Source: Thiotrichales bacterium (GTDB taxonomy: Bacteria > Pseudomonadota > Gammaproteobacteria > Beggiatoales > Beggiatoaceae). From it: a stretch of 35,363 bases of DNA. Below, piece after piece: positions 7,145-16,635 of this stretch. Numbering within the stretch: position 1 is the stretch's first letter; each line of letters opens with the position of its first letter. Made by a program: the position numbers and the translations under genes. The notes under the pieces are model-generated. The model was given only the letters and a program-made list of their open reading frames with translations, made no database searches and was not told the origin of the DNA. The stretch is taken from contig JADGEH010000045.1 in the NCBI GenBank assembly GCA_016744475.1, positions 1-35,363 of the forward strand, written 5' to 3'.

Positions 7145-8212
7145 TTAAAAGGTTTTTTTCAGCGCTTGTAACAAACGTAAAATAGGAGCAGGTAAGCCCC
7201 CTTTGATGTCTTCTGCGTGTTCAATATTGATCCAACAGGCATCAGAGGGTATTTCATCCGCTTCCTGCACGCTATCCGCCCATTGAATATGCACCGGAAT
7301 AATATCGAGATGATAATGAGTGAAGCTATGACGAAATGCTGGCCACAGTTGATAATGAGGCACAGGGCGCTTTAATTCTTCCCAGCACCAAGTATAAATA
7401 TCCGCCTCTTCAGTGCATTCAGGAAAACTCCATAACCCACCCCATAAACCCAGTTCAGCCCGACGCTGCAAAAATATCTCATCGTTGGCATTTTTCAACA
7501 TCAACATATACACCTGTTTTACGGATAAGGTTTTGCGTGGGCGAGGTGTGGGAAAAAGCGCTTCTTGTCCTAGTTGATGGGCTTGGCAATAGTTTTTCTG
7601 CGGGCATAGCGCACAACTTGGACGAGTACGAGTACATAACGTAGCGCCTAAATCCATAATTGCCTGCGTATATTCAGCCGCTTGCGTATAAGACATCAAA
7701 TCATCTGCCAATGTCCATAATTGTTGGCTTACTTGTGTTTTTCCTGGCCATCCATCAACCGCTTGATAACGGCACAATACACGTTTGACATTGCCATCTA
7801 AAATGGCTTGCCGTTGCCCATATGCCAATGACAGAATCGCTCCAGCCGTAGAGCGTCCAATGCCCGGTAAGCTCTGTAAAAGGCTTAAGTCCTGAGGCAA
7901 TTGCGCATTAAAATCTGTTTGTACTTGTTGTGCGCTGCGATGTAAATTTCTCGCACGAGCGTAATAACCAAGCCCCGTCCATAGCTGTAGCACTTCATCT
8001 AATGAAGCACGAGCCAGACTATCAAGCGTTGGGAATACTTCTATAAAGCGTTGAAAATAGGGAATAACCGTGTTGACTTGAGTTTGTTGCAACATGATTT
8101 CAGACACCCAGACACGATAAGGCGTAGGGTCTTGTTGCCAAGGTAAGTCTTTACGCCCATATTGTGCAAACCAGAGCAAGAGGCGCTGACTAAAGGCAGA
8201 GTTTTCAGGCAT
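7145..8212 (-). CDS. mutY: adenine DNA glycosylase MutY
   Basis: A 355-aa protein of standard MutY length. It removes adenine opposite 8-oxoguanine and prevents G:C to T:A mutation. Visible features are PWQQDPTPYRVWVSEIMLQQ with catalytic E38, the helix-hairpin-helix LPGIGRSTAGAIL, catalytic D139 in LDGNVKRVL, and the iron-sulfur cluster loop CTRTRPSCALCPQKNYC with C-x6-C-x2-C-x5-C spacing. A C-terminal Nudix-like domain (from about 225; LQRRAELGLWGGLWSFPE) recognises 8-oxoG. The Fe-S protein YggX gene that often follows mutY is not present; an MFS gene follows instead. The start codon has no strong Shine-Dalgarno sequence. Confidence 0.96.
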   Translation of the reverse strand: MPENSAFSQRLLLWFAQYGRKDLPWQQDPTPYRVWVSEIMLQQTQVNTVIPYFQRFIEVFPTLDSLARASLDEVLQLWTGLGYYARARNLHRSAQQVQTDFNAQLPQDLSLLQSLPGIGRSTAGAILSLAYGQRQAILDGNVKRVLCRYQAVDGWPGKTQVSQQLWTLADDLMSYTQAAEYTQAIMDLGATLCTRTRPSCALCPQKNYCQAHQLGQEALFPTPRPRKTLSVKQVYMLMLKNANDEIFLQRRAELGLWGGLWSFPECTEEADIYTWCWEELKRPVPHYQLWPAFRHSFTHYHLDIIPVHIQWADSVQEADEIPSDACWINIEHAEDIKGGLPAPILRLLQALKKTF

Positions 8213-8299
8213 GTTATGGTGATATTTTTAACAGCTTTAGGCGTAACGCCATGGAGAAACATAAGGAGAGTAAACACAATAAAATATGCGTTTAAAAAG

Positions 8300-8336
8300 A
8301 AAATAGAACAAGCCTAAAAATGACTCATTCTATTTT
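8300..8336 (-). terminator. AT-rich terminator of the nuo operon
   Basis: On the minus strand AAAATAGAA and TTCTATTTT form a 9-bp stem (arms at plus positions 8328-8336 and 8300-8308) with a 19-nt loop. The stem is followed by CTTTTTAAA. It lies about 55 bases after the nuoN stop. The stem has few G:C pairs, so it may be weak. Confidence 0.45.
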
Positions 8337-8390
8337 GACTACGGCATATAAATGTATTTCAAAGCTAAGACAATAGATCAAAGCCTTTTG

Positions 8391-9824
8391 CTAAAAAACA
8401 TTCATACATAATTGGAAAAGTATCTGAGGAAAAAGACCTAATGCTAAAATACCCAAACCATTTATGCTAATAGCAATACGCATATCCGCAGCAACAACAA
8501 TTTTAGTTAAGTCTTCCGGCTTATCAACATACATTAAGCGAATAATTCTTAAATAGAAAAAAGCACCAATGACAGAGAAAAGCACTGCAACCACGGCTAA
8601 CCATACAAAACCAGAAGCAACGACTTGATTGAGAACTGACCATTTAGCCCAGAAACCCAGCATAGGAGGAACGCCTGCCATAGACAACATTAAAATCATC
8701 ATTATAAAGGCATACCAAGGACTACGTTCATTTAAGCCTTTAAAATCATCTATATTTTCTGCTTCAAAACCTGCTCGACTCAGAAGCAAAATCATTCCGA
8801 AACTACCCATGCTCATCAGTGCATAAACAATGGTGTAAAACATTGATGCACTATAGCCTTCTTTAGTAGCCGTCAAAACACCTAATAATAAGAAACCAAT
8901 ATGAGAAATAGTGGAATACGCCAACATACGTTTAATATTTGTTTGTGCAATGGCAACAATATTACCCAATCCCATTGATAAAATAGCCATAATCATCAAC
9001 ATACCTTGCCAATCGGTATGTAATCCCTGTAAACCATCCACTAAAAGGCGCATAAGCATGGCAAAAGCAGCGAGTTTAGGTGCAGCACTAATAAACAAAG
9101 TCATGGCTGTTGGAGCACCTTGATATACATCAGGCACCCACATATGAAAAGGCACAGCACCTAATTTAAAGGCCACCCCAACCATAATGAAAACCAAGCT
9201 AAAGGCTAATAATGTATTTTCTATTTTACCTGTCGCAATAACTTCTGAGATTTTTTGTAACTCTAGCGTGCCTGTTATGCCATAAAACATAGACATTCCA
9301 TATAACAACATTCCTGATGCCAATGCTCCCAGTACAAAATACTTCATAGCTGCTTCACTAGCTTGTTTAGAATCTCTCCACATAGCTACCATTGCATACA
9401 AAGATAAAGATAACAGTTCTAAGCCAAGATAAAGACTGAGGAAATGGGCGGCTGACACCATAATCTGCATACCTAATAGTGCAGTTAAAGACAGAACAAA
9501 ATACTCACCTTTATATAGATCGCGCGCTCTTAGATATTGCCTAGAATATAAAAACACGGTGAACGTGATCAAATAAATAAAGGCTTTAAGGAGAATACTC
9601 ATTGGATCATGAATAAACATATTATTCATAACAATAGAGCTAGATTCAGTTAAATTCGTTAATGTTAAAATAGCTGCACCAATGACAGTCACTTGTGCTA
9701 GATGGTAATTTAATTCCATTAACTGTTTTGGGATATATACCGCTACAATTAAAATAATACATGCCATGGTAAGAACAAAAATCTCTGGCAATAACACATA
9801 AAGGTCAGACATTGGAATATTCAT
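8391..9824 (-). CDS. nuoN: NADH-quinone oxidoreductase subunit N
   Basis: A 477-aa antiporter-like inner-membrane subunit of complex I with about 14 membrane helices. The conserved proton-channel segments are visible: SLYLGLELLSLSLYAMVA with the key glutamate, AFKLGAVPFHMWVPDVYQGA, and NIKRMLAYSTISHIGFLLLG. It is the last gene of the operon, 14 bases after nuoM, with AAGGA upstream of the ATG. An alternative start four codons downstream is possible. Length and motifs are normal. Confidence 0.96.
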   Translation of the reverse strand: MNIPMSDLYVLLPEIFVLTMACIILIVAVYIPKQLMELNYHLAQVTVIGAAILTLTNLTESSSIVMNNMFIHDPMSILLKAFIYLITFTVFLYSRQYLRARDLYKGEYFVLSLTALLGMQIMVSAAHFLSLYLGLELLSLSLYAMVAMWRDSKQASEAAMKYFVLGALASGMLLYGMSMFYGITGTLELQKISEVIATGKIENTLLAFSLVFIMVGVAFKLGAVPFHMWVPDVYQGAPTAMTLFISAAPKLAAFAMLMRLLVDGLQGLHTDWQGMLMIMAILSMGLGNIVAIAQTNIKRMLAYSTISHIGFLLLGVLTATKEGYSASMFYTIVYALMSMGSFGMILLLSRAGFEAENIDDFKGLNERSPWYAFIMMILMLSMAGVPPMLGFWAKWSVLNQVVASGFVWLAVVAVLFSVIGAFFYLRIIRLMYVDKPEDLTKIVVAADMRIAISINGLGILALGLFPQILFQLCMNVF

Positions 9825-9838
9825 TATGAGTGAATCCT

Positions 9839-11368
9839 TTATTTAGAAATGGTCACATGTTCAATTAAATTAACGACAGAGACATGCATGACATTTTGCA
9901 ATGGTTCAGGCCAGATACCAAAGAACAAAACTGCAATCGCTAAAATCAACAGGATAAATGTTTCCCTTGCATTAATATCGCTTAAGCGTCCCACAGTCTC
10001 TAACTTGTCTTCTGGAATGACACCATAAATAACTCGTTTGATCATCCATAAGGTATAAGCAGCCCCTAGAATTAAAGTGGTTGCAGCTAGAAAAGCAATC
10101 CAAAAATTGGCTTGATAGCTACTGAGAATTACCATGAACTCTCCTACAAATCCTGAAGTTCCGGGAAGACCCGCATTTGCCATTGCAAAAAGAACAGCAA
10201 ACATGGCAAAACGTGGCATTGTATTCGCTACTCCACCATAAGAAGATATTTGGCGACTATGTAGACGATCATATAAAACACCGACACATAAAAACAAAGC
10301 TCCAGAAATAAAGCCATGCGAAATCATTTGAATCAAAGCACCTTCAACGCCCATTGCCGCAATATCAACGGATTGAGTATTTGCCATAATAGAAAATATA
10401 ATAAAAAAACCTAAAGTGACAAAACCCATGTGTGAAATTGAAGAGTAAGCAATCAATTTTTTCATATCTTGCTGCACCAGCGCAACAAAGCCAATATAAA
10501 CCACAGCAATTAATGACAGTAAAATGATTAACCACGCTAATTCTTGACTTGCTTGAGGAGTAATAGGCAAACTAAATCGTAAAAAACCATAAGTGCCCAT
10601 CTTCAACATAATCGCGGCCAAGACTACCGAACCACCCGTAGGCGCTTCAACATGAGCATCAGGTAGCCAAGTATGTACAGGCCACATAGGCACCTTAACG
10701 GCAAATGCGGCTAAAAATGCAAGGAAGATTAAAGTTTGAGCCGTTGAACTGAGATGTAATTGATGGAAATCAAGAATGCCAAATTGACCACCTGATTCCT
10801 TATACATATACAAAAAGGCAATCAGCATTAAAACAGAACCTAAAAAGGTGTATAAGAAAAACTTAACCGCCGCATAAATGCGATTCACACCGCCCCAGAC
10901 ACCAATAATAATGAACATGGGTACTAGCATTGCTTCCCAAAACACATAAAAAAGCATGGCATCTAATGCAGCAAAAACACCATTCATTAAACCTTCCATA
11001 ATAAGAAAGGCCGCCATATATTGCGCAACACGGTGTTTAATAACATCCCAAGCTGACAGAATCACTAATACAGTAATAAATGTAGTCAGTAGAATTAAAG
11101 GCATCGAGATACCATCCACACCTAAGTGGTAATGTGTATTGAGTGCTTTAATCCAGGGAAGTTTTTCTTCAAACTGCATAGAGGCTGTACTAACATCAAA
11201 ATAAAAATACAGCGGCAGAGAGAATAGAAAAGTCAATAAGGCAATAGTTAAAGCAATGGGCTTAACAGCAGGCGCATCTTCATTTTCTTTAGACTGTGTT
11301 AAAACCCAAATGCCACCTAGAATGGGTAGCCAAATCAATAAACTTAATAATGGCAATTCAGCAGACAT
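9839..11368 (-). CDS. nuoM: NADH-quinone oxidoreductase subunit M
   Basis: A 509-aa antiporter-like proton-pumping subunit of complex I. It shows FYVFWEAMLVPMFIIIGVWG with the conserved glutamate, AVKVPMWPVHTWLPDAHVEA, and KKLIAYSSISHMGFVTLG, all diagnostic of NuoM. AAGGAAAAA lies about eight bases before the ATG. It lies 40 bases after nuoL. Multiple transmembrane helices cover nearly the whole sequence. Nothing unusual was seen. Confidence 0.97.
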   Translation of the reverse strand: MSAELPLLSLLIWLPILGGIWVLTQSKENEDAPAVKPIALTIALLTFLFSLPLYFYFDVSTASMQFEEKLPWIKALNTHYHLGVDGISMPLILLTTFITVLVILSAWDVIKHRVAQYMAAFLIMEGLMNGVFAALDAMLFYVFWEAMLVPMFIIIGVWGGVNRIYAAVKFFLYTFLGSVLMLIAFLYMYKESGGQFGILDFHQLHLSSTAQTLIFLAFLAAFAVKVPMWPVHTWLPDAHVEAPTGGSVVLAAIMLKMGTYGFLRFSLPITPQASQELAWLIILLSLIAVVYIGFVALVQQDMKKLIAYSSISHMGFVTLGFFIIFSIMANTQSVDIAAMGVEGALIQMISHGFISGALFLCVGVLYDRLHSRQISSYGGVANTMPRFAMFAVLFAMANAGLPGTSGFVGEFMVILSSYQANFWIAFLAATTLILGAAYTLWMIKRVIYGVIPEDKLETVGRLSDINARETFILLILAIAVLFFGIWPEPLQNVMHVSVVNLIEHVTISK

Positions 11369-11408
11369 GCTTTTTCCTTAAAAATTGATTTTTATCTTGG
11401 GGGAAAAA

Positions 11409-13406
11409 TTAGAAATGAACAAACCAGACCAATAATACCAATAGGCCAATAATCATACTAAAGGCATATTGATAAAGAAGACCTGTTTGCATGCGGCGGA
11501 AGATTTGCGAAAAGACACCAACAACATTGGCGGTACCATTGACAAAAAAGCCGTCAATAATTTTCATATCACCAATAGCTGAAAACACATTTCCAATCTT
11601 ACGAGCACCACCAGCAATGAACCAATCATTGAAGCGATCAAACCCATACTTATCCATTAAAATACTATGTATTGTAGAAAATCGTGCTTGAATAAGTGCT
11701 GGTAACTCAGTCCATTGTATGTACAAGAAGTAAGCAGTTAAAACTCCAGCTAAAGCTAACCAAAAAGGTGGCTGAGTTAAACCATGCAGGACAAAACTAA
11801 CTACTCCATGATAATCATGAAAAGCCTGATGTTCTTGCATAATATAAATGGATGATTTGAAAAAATCACTATATAGCATTGTTTCTAATGCTAGTCCGCC
11901 AATAAAAACAGAAGGAATAGCTAATAAGACAAGAGGAACAGTGACAACAAATGGAGGTTCGTGTAGATGTTCTTTTGTATGCTCATCCATGCGCTCTTTT
12001 CCATGAAATGTTAGAAAGAACATACGGAATGAATATAAGGCAGTAATAAACACACCCAAAAGTAAAGCTATATAAGCAAACCCAGCACCAAAACGTCCTT
12101 GTGTATCAGCAAAATGTACCACCTCAATAATGGCATCTTTAGAAAAGAAACCTGAAAAAAATGGGGTGCCAATTAAAGCTAGGCTACCTAACAAGGTTGT
12201 AATATAAGTAATGGGCAAGTATTTCCTTAAGCCTCCCATTTTTCGCATATCTTGTTCATGGTGCATAGCAATAATCACTGAACCTGCACCTAAAAACAAT
12301 AATGCTTTAAAAAATGCGTGAGTCATTAAGTGGAATACACCTGCTGTATATGCAGAGGCACCTAAAGCAACTGTCATATAGCCTAATTGGGATAATGTTG
12401 AATATGCCACTACCCGCTTAATATCATGTTGCACCAATCCAAGAAATCCCATGAATAAAGCGGTAGTAGCTCCAATAATTAAAATAAAACTTAATGCAGT
12501 GGAACTTAATTCATAGAGGGGTGACATTCGAGCCACCATGAATATCCCCGCAGTTACCATTGTAGCAGCATGAATTAAAGCAGAGATAGGGGTAGGACCT
12601 TCCATTGAGTCAGGTAACCAAACATGCAAAGGTACTTGCGCTGATTTACCCATTGCTCCTATAAATAATAAAATGCAAATAACGGTAATAGCTGACCACT
12701 CAGAACCAGGAAATATTTCAATATTTAAATTCTCCAGGCTTGGAGCTAATAGAAAAACCTCTTTATAGTCTAAAGTGTTGAAATACATTAACACAGCAGC
12801 TATTCCAAGCAAAAATCCAAAATCACCAACACGATTAACCAAAAAGGCTTTTAAATTGGCATAAACAGCCGTATCACGCTGTAACCAAAAACCAATCAAT
12901 AAATATGAAACTAAACCGACCGCTTCCCAACCAAAAAATAATTGCAGGAAATTATTTGACATGACAAGCATGAGCATTGAAAAGGTAAATAGAGAAATAT
13001 AACTAAAAAAACGTTGGTAGCTATATTTTCCAGCCAGGCTATTATTTAACCAATTATGCTCATCATCTTTCATATAACCGATGGTATAAATATGCACCAT
13101 CCAAGATACAAAGGTAACGGTTACCATCATCATGGCTGTTAAGGCATCAACTAAAAAACCAATTTCTAGATTAATTTTACCTAATGTCATCCATTGGTAT
13201 AAAGTTAATACATTTGAAGAATTATTACTGAAAGGCAATATTCCATCTAATGCAACCAACTTAAAAATATAAGCCGATAAAAAGAATGATGTTCCGACAG
13301 ACACAATGGTAAGACGATGAGCTGTTTTTCGAGTTACATCAAATAATCCTGCGCCAATAGAACCCACTAAAGGCAAAAATACAATTAAGGTGCAGATAAG
13401 TTCCAT
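11409..13406 (-). CDS. nuoL: NADH-quinone oxidoreductase subunit L
   Basis: A 665-aa antiporter-like subunit, the largest membrane subunit of complex I. It has FFGWEAVGLVSYLLIGFW, AQVPLHVWLPDSMEGPTPIS, HAATMVTAGIFMVAR and DIKRVVAYSTLSQLGYM. The C-terminal part (about 520-665) fits the long amphipathic lateral helix and last transmembrane helix that brace the proton channels. Its ATG overlaps the intergenic junction with nuoK (one base gap), and the GAAGGG ribosome binding site lies within the end of nuoK, suggesting coupled translation. Confidence 0.97.
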   Translation of the reverse strand: MELICTLIVFLPLVGSIGAGLFDVTRKTAHRLTIVSVGTSFFLSAYIFKLVALDGILPFSNNSSNVLTLYQWMTLGKINLEIGFLVDALTAMMMVTVTFVSWMVHIYTIGYMKDDEHNWLNNSLAGKYSYQRFFSYISLFTFSMLMLVMSNNFLQLFFGWEAVGLVSYLLIGFWLQRDTAVYANLKAFLVNRVGDFGFLLGIAAVLMYFNTLDYKEVFLLAPSLENLNIEIFPGSEWSAITVICILLFIGAMGKSAQVPLHVWLPDSMEGPTPISALIHAATMVTAGIFMVARMSPLYELSSTALSFILIIGATTALFMGFLGLVQHDIKRVVAYSTLSQLGYMTVALGASAYTAGVFHLMTHAFFKALLFLGAGSVIIAMHHEQDMRKMGGLRKYLPITYITTLLGSLALIGTPFFSGFFSKDAIIEVVHFADTQGRFGAGFAYIALLLGVFITALYSFRMFFLTFHGKERMDEHTKEHLHEPPFVVTVPLVLLAIPSVFIGGLALETMLYSDFFKSSIYIMQEHQAFHDYHGVVSFVLHGLTQPPFWLALAGVLTAYFLYIQWTELPALIQARFSTIHSILMDKYGFDRFNDWFIAGGARKIGNVFSAIGDMKIIDGFFVNGTANVVGVFSQIFRRMQTGLLYQYAFSMIIGLLVLLVWFVHF

Positions 13407-13407
13407 A

Positions 13408-13713
13408 TCAACCCTTCATGCTATCTAAATCTTCAACATTAATTGTGCGTTTATTACGAAATAGCACAACTAAAATTGCTAAACCAATTGCAGCTTCAGC
13501 TGCCGCGACTGTGAGAATAAAAAAGACAAATACTTGCCCCGCAATATCACCATTAAAGTGAGAGAAGGCAATAAAATTCATATTTACAGCTAGAAGCATC
13601 AACTCAATACACATTAATAAAATAATGATATTTTTTCTATTAAGAAAAATACCAGCAATACTAATACAAAATAAAACTGCGCCTAGAACTAGAAAATGGG
13701 ATAAAACGAGCAT
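13408..13713 (-). CDS. nuoK: NADH-quinone oxidoreductase subunit K
   Basis: A 101-aa membrane subunit with three transmembrane helices. It contains the proton-path glutamates in [13 protein letters not shown] and [14 protein letters not shown], characteristic of NuoK/ND4L. Length is normal. It lies 31 bases after nuoJ and immediately before nuoL. Confidence 0.96.
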   Translation of the reverse strand: MLVLSHFLVLGAVLFCISIAGIFLNRKNIIILLMCIELMLLAVNMNFIAFSHFNGDIAGQVFVFFILTVAAAEAAIGLAILVVLFRNKRTINVEDLDSMKG

Positions 13714-13744
13714 AGGTAGTTCTCAATTAAAGTTCACATCTAAA

Positions 13745-14338
13745 TTAGTTGCCATCAGAAGTCATATCAACAAGTTTAATCCGTTCAGCCCGTGTTACTT
13801 TGACTTGCTGTTCTGGATATTGTCGTTTACTTTCCTTTCTATTCCTTAGTGTTAGAGTAATAGCAGCAACCATGGCAACTAATAAAATAACAGCAGCAAT
13901 TTCAAATGCGTATAAATAATCCACATATAAAACCCTGCCTAAAGCAGTTGTATTATCAACTAAAGGAACATCTAAAGATATATTCTCAGCCTTTTTATTA
14001 AAAAAAGTGGAGCTTAAAACCAATATCATTTCCATCAAAATCAATACACCCACTAATCCACCTACAGGAAAATAGCGAGCAAATCCTTCTCGAACTGAAT
14101 CAGTATTAATATCCAGCATCATAACAACAAACAAAAAAAGAACCATGACTGCGCCTACATAAACTAAGACTAAGGCAATAGCCAAAAACTCAGCTTCTAA
14201 CAATAACCAAATACCTGCCGAAGTAAAAAAAGCTAATACTAAAAATAACGCTGCTTGTACAGGATTTCGCACGGTAATTACTCTAGCTGCCGCAAATACT
14301 AATATGGCACTTAAGCAATAAAAAACTAATGTAATCAT
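13745..14338 (-). CDS. nuoJ: NADH-quinone oxidoreductase subunit J
   Basis: A 197-aa membrane subunit of complex I with five hydrophobic segments. The signature ALVLVYVGAVMVLFLFVVMM contains the pi-bulge glycine region, and RNPVQAALFLVLAF precedes it. The C-terminal tail (about 165-197) is basic and cytoplasmic. It restarts the conserved nuo order after the inserted MORN-repeat gene, 31 bases downstream of that gene. Confidence 0.96.
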   Translation of the reverse strand: MITLVFYCLSAILVFAAARVITVRNPVQAALFLVLAFFTSAGIWLLLEAEFLAIALVLVYVGAVMVLFLFVVMMLDINTDSVREGFARYFPVGGLVGVLILMEMILVLSSTFFNKKAENISLDVPLVDNTTALGRVLYVDYLYAFEIAAVILLVAMVAAITLTLRNRKESKRQYPEQQVKVTRAERIKLVDMTSDGN

Positions 14339-14369
14339 AGTTATAGTCTTCTTTTATTTAAGGGAAGTC

Positions 14370-15023
14370 TTATTTTCTAACACGTTTAATAAGTTTATCG
14401 TTTTGATAATGACGCTCAGCTTTTAAATGACCTTTTTTATCATATTCTTTTGTTACGCCATGAATTTTTCCATCTTTAAATTCATGAACAAGGTGCATTT
14501 CTCCTGTCATAAAAAAAATAGTGGCTGAGACAGGCACACCATTTTTAAAAAGCCAATCTCCCTGAACGCGACCATTTTTGTAATAACCCTTCGCTACACC
14601 TTCTTTTTTACCTTTTTTATAATTACGTTCTGCTTTCAGCTTTCCATTTGGATAATAATCTCGTTCAACACCTTCTTGTGCTCCATCAATTAATAACCTT
14701 TCTCTAAACAAAGCTCCGCTGGAATGAAAGATTCTCAATGTTTCATGTTTTTTTGTATATTTTAAATAAAATTCATACTCTATTTGGGCATCATTTCTGT
14801 ATCGTTTTTCAGAAATCAACTTTCCTTTCTCATAAGTAAATTCTGTTTTTATATTACCATTTTCATAAAACTCTTTACTGACACCATCTAGTTTCTCATC
14901 TGACTTGTTGTAAATAAAATGCACGGATCCAGAAGGGTATAGTTTTTTTTCTTCATTTGCATAAAGATGAAAATTCAAACCCAATATCATGAAAATACTT
15001 AATATTAACTTAACGTATTTCAT
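14370..15023 (-). CDS. secreted MORN-repeat protein embedded in the nuo operon
   Basis: A 217-aa protein. Residues 1-22 form a signal peptide (basic MKYVK, hydrophobic LILSIFMILGLNF, cleavage near YAN-EE), so it is probably periplasmic or outer-membrane facing. The rest is a run of MORN_2-type repeats: DGVSKEFYENGNIKTEF, EGVERDYYPNGKLKAERNY, EGVAKGYYKNGRVQGDW and HGVTKEYDKKGHLKAERHY. Such beta-hairpin repeats are often annotated as YwqK-like antitoxins, but that label gives no function. AAGGAGG is ideally placed before the ATG. It lies 15 bases after nuoI and 31 before nuoJ on the same strand, so it must be co-transcribed with complex I. It is not a complex I subunit in any standard nuo operon. 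It could be an assembly or envelope factor, or a simple insertion. Confidence 0.85.
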   Translation of the reverse strand: MKYVKLILSIFMILGLNFHLYANEEKKLYPSGSVHFIYNKSDEKLDGVSKEFYENGNIKTEFTYEKGKLISEKRYRNDAQIEYEFYLKYTKKHETLRIFHSSGALFRERLLIDGAQEGVERDYYPNGKLKAERNYKKGKKEGVAKGYYKNGRVQGDWLFKNGVPVSATIFFMTGEMHLVHEFKDGKIHGVTKEYDKKGHLKAERHYQNDKLIKRVRK

Positions 15024-15038
15024 AAGCTGTTTGCCTCC

Positions 15039-15524
15039 TTAACGATATTGAGCTTCCTTGGCACGATCAACTGCAATTTGAGATTCTAGTTCATCACCGA
15101 TTGCCAAGAGCTTTTCTTTACTCATTATCAAATCACCACGGTTTTCACCATGATATTCAAACCGGCGTGTTTCAACAATTGCATCAACCGGACAAGCTTC
15201 TTCACAAAAACCACAGAATATACATTTATACATATCAATATCATAAAGTATAGTCCGCCTTGAACCATCTTCTCTAGGCTCAGCTTCAATTGTAATGGCT
15301 AGTGCTGGACAAACAGCTTCACATAATTTACAAGCAATACAACGTTCCTCACCGTTAGAATAACGCCTCAAAGCATGATGTCCGCGAAAACGTGAAGATA
15401 ATGGGGTTTTTTCATCTGGATATTGAACAGTAAACTTAGGTTTAAACAAATGTTCTCCAGTTACTCTCAAACCTTTTAATAATTCTAATAAGGATAGGCT
15501 TTTTAAATAACTAAACATGGACAT
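15039..15524 (-). CDS. nuoI: NADH-quinone oxidoreductase subunit I
   Basis: A 161-aa ferredoxin-like subunit that holds clusters N6a and N6b and links the peripheral arm to the quinone site. Two C-x2-C-x2-C-x3-CP motifs are visible: [12 protein letters not shown] and [12 protein letters not shown]. The ATG at 15524 is preferred over the upstream in-frame start at 15551, because GGAGG lies six to seven bases before it and it overlaps the nuoH stop by one base (TAATG). The longer reading would overlap nuoH by 28 bases. Length matches the family. Confidence 0.96.
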   Translation of the reverse strand: MSMFSYLKSLSLLELLKGLRVTGEHLFKPKFTVQYPDEKTPLSSRFRGHHALRRYSNGEERCIACKLCEAVCPALAITIEAEPREDGSRRTILYDIDMYKCIFCGFCEEACPVDAIVETRRFEYHGENRGDLIMSKEKLLAIGDELESQIAVDRAKEAQYR

Positions 15525-16627
15525 TAGATGCCTCCTTCTATAGAAAACCAAGGTGGCAATTCAGCTAAGATAAACACCCCAACCACTAATAACCAAACGA
15601 TTGTAATCGGAATAAATACTTTCCAACCTAAGCGCATAATTTGATCATAGCGATAACGTGGAAAAGTTGCTCTAAACCACAGAAGTAAAAACAAGAAAAA
15701 TGCTGTTTTCCCAAAGAACCATACAACGCCAGGTACCCAAGAAAACCAAACTTCTATGGGAGTTCCTACAAATGGAGATAACCAGCCCCCCATAAACATG
15801 ATAGCTGTGAGTGCTGAAATTAAAATCATATTCAAATATTCAGCCAGAAAAAATACGGCAAATAGCATCCCTGAATATTCAACATGAAAACCAGCTACAA
15901 TCTCTGACTCACCTTCTGCAACATCAAATGGAGCACGATTAGTTTCAGCCACCCCAGAAATAAAATAGATAACAAAAAGGGGAAATAAAGGCAACCAAAA
16001 CCAGCTAAAGAATCCAAATTTTCCAGCTTGAGCTTCTACGATGGCACTCAAGTTCAAACTACCCGAAGCCATTAATACACCCACTAAAGCAAATCCCATT
16101 GCAATTTCGTAAGCAACAATTTGTGCAGCAGAGCGTAATGCACCTAAAAAAGCATACTTAGAGTTAGATGCCCATCCAGCAATAATGACTCCATAAACAC
16201 CAATAGATGTCATTGCTAATATATATAAAAGACCCGCATTGATATCAGAAAACACCCAGTCTTTAGCAAAAGGAACAACAGCCCAAGCGGCTAATGCTGG
16301 AGCCATAGCCAGGATAGGCGCTGAAATAAATAAAAAACGATTTGATGTTCTAGGCAGAATAATTTCTTTAAACATCAATTTAATGGCATCGGCAATAGGC
16401 TGCAACCCACCTCGTGGCCCTACTCGATTTGGACCTATACGAATTTGAATATAACCAATAATTTTGCGTTCAGCATAAGTTAGGTAAGCCACCATAAGCA
16501 ATAATACAGGCACGGTAACAATCAAACCGAGTATAAGTATTTTGTCTGGTAGCTGAATTAAGGTAATCAGTAAAGCAGCTAGTAATAAAAAAAGACCAAC
16601 AGCCAGTGAAGCAAAGGAAAGTAACAT
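15524..16627 (-). CDS. nuoH: NADH-quinone oxidoreductase subunit H
   Basis: A 367-aa membrane subunit that forms much of the quinone chamber. It shows [35 protein letters not shown] and [20 protein letters not shown], all strongly conserved in NuoH/ND1. About eight transmembrane helices are present. It follows nuoG after eight bases, with GGAG about 11 bases before the ATG, and overlaps nuoI by one base. The N-terminus is slightly long, and the true start could be a little downstream. Confidence 0.96.
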   Translation of the reverse strand: MLLSFASLAVGLFLLLAALLITLIQLPDKILILGLIVTVPVLLLMVAYLTYAERKIIGYIQIRIGPNRVGPRGGLQPIADAIKLMFKEIILPRTSNRFLFISAPILAMAPALAAWAVVPFAKDWVFSDINAGLLYILAMTSIGVYGVIIAGWASNSKYAFLGALRSAAQIVAYEIAMGFALVGVLMASGSLNLSAIVEAQAGKFGFFSWFWLPLFPLFVIYFISGVAETNRAPFDVAEGESEIVAGFHVEYSGMLFAVFFLAEYLNMILISALTAIMFMGGWLSPFVGTPIEVWFSWVPGVVWFFGKTAFFLFLLLWFRATFPRYRYDQIMRLGWKVFIPITIVWLLVVGVFILAELPPWFSIEGGI

Positions 16628-16635
16628 TAGATTAA

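Noticed and set aside
8041..8277. 78-aa reading frame upstream of mutY
   Set aside because: It is an alternate frame of the mutY 5' end with no family resemblance, and no supported start.
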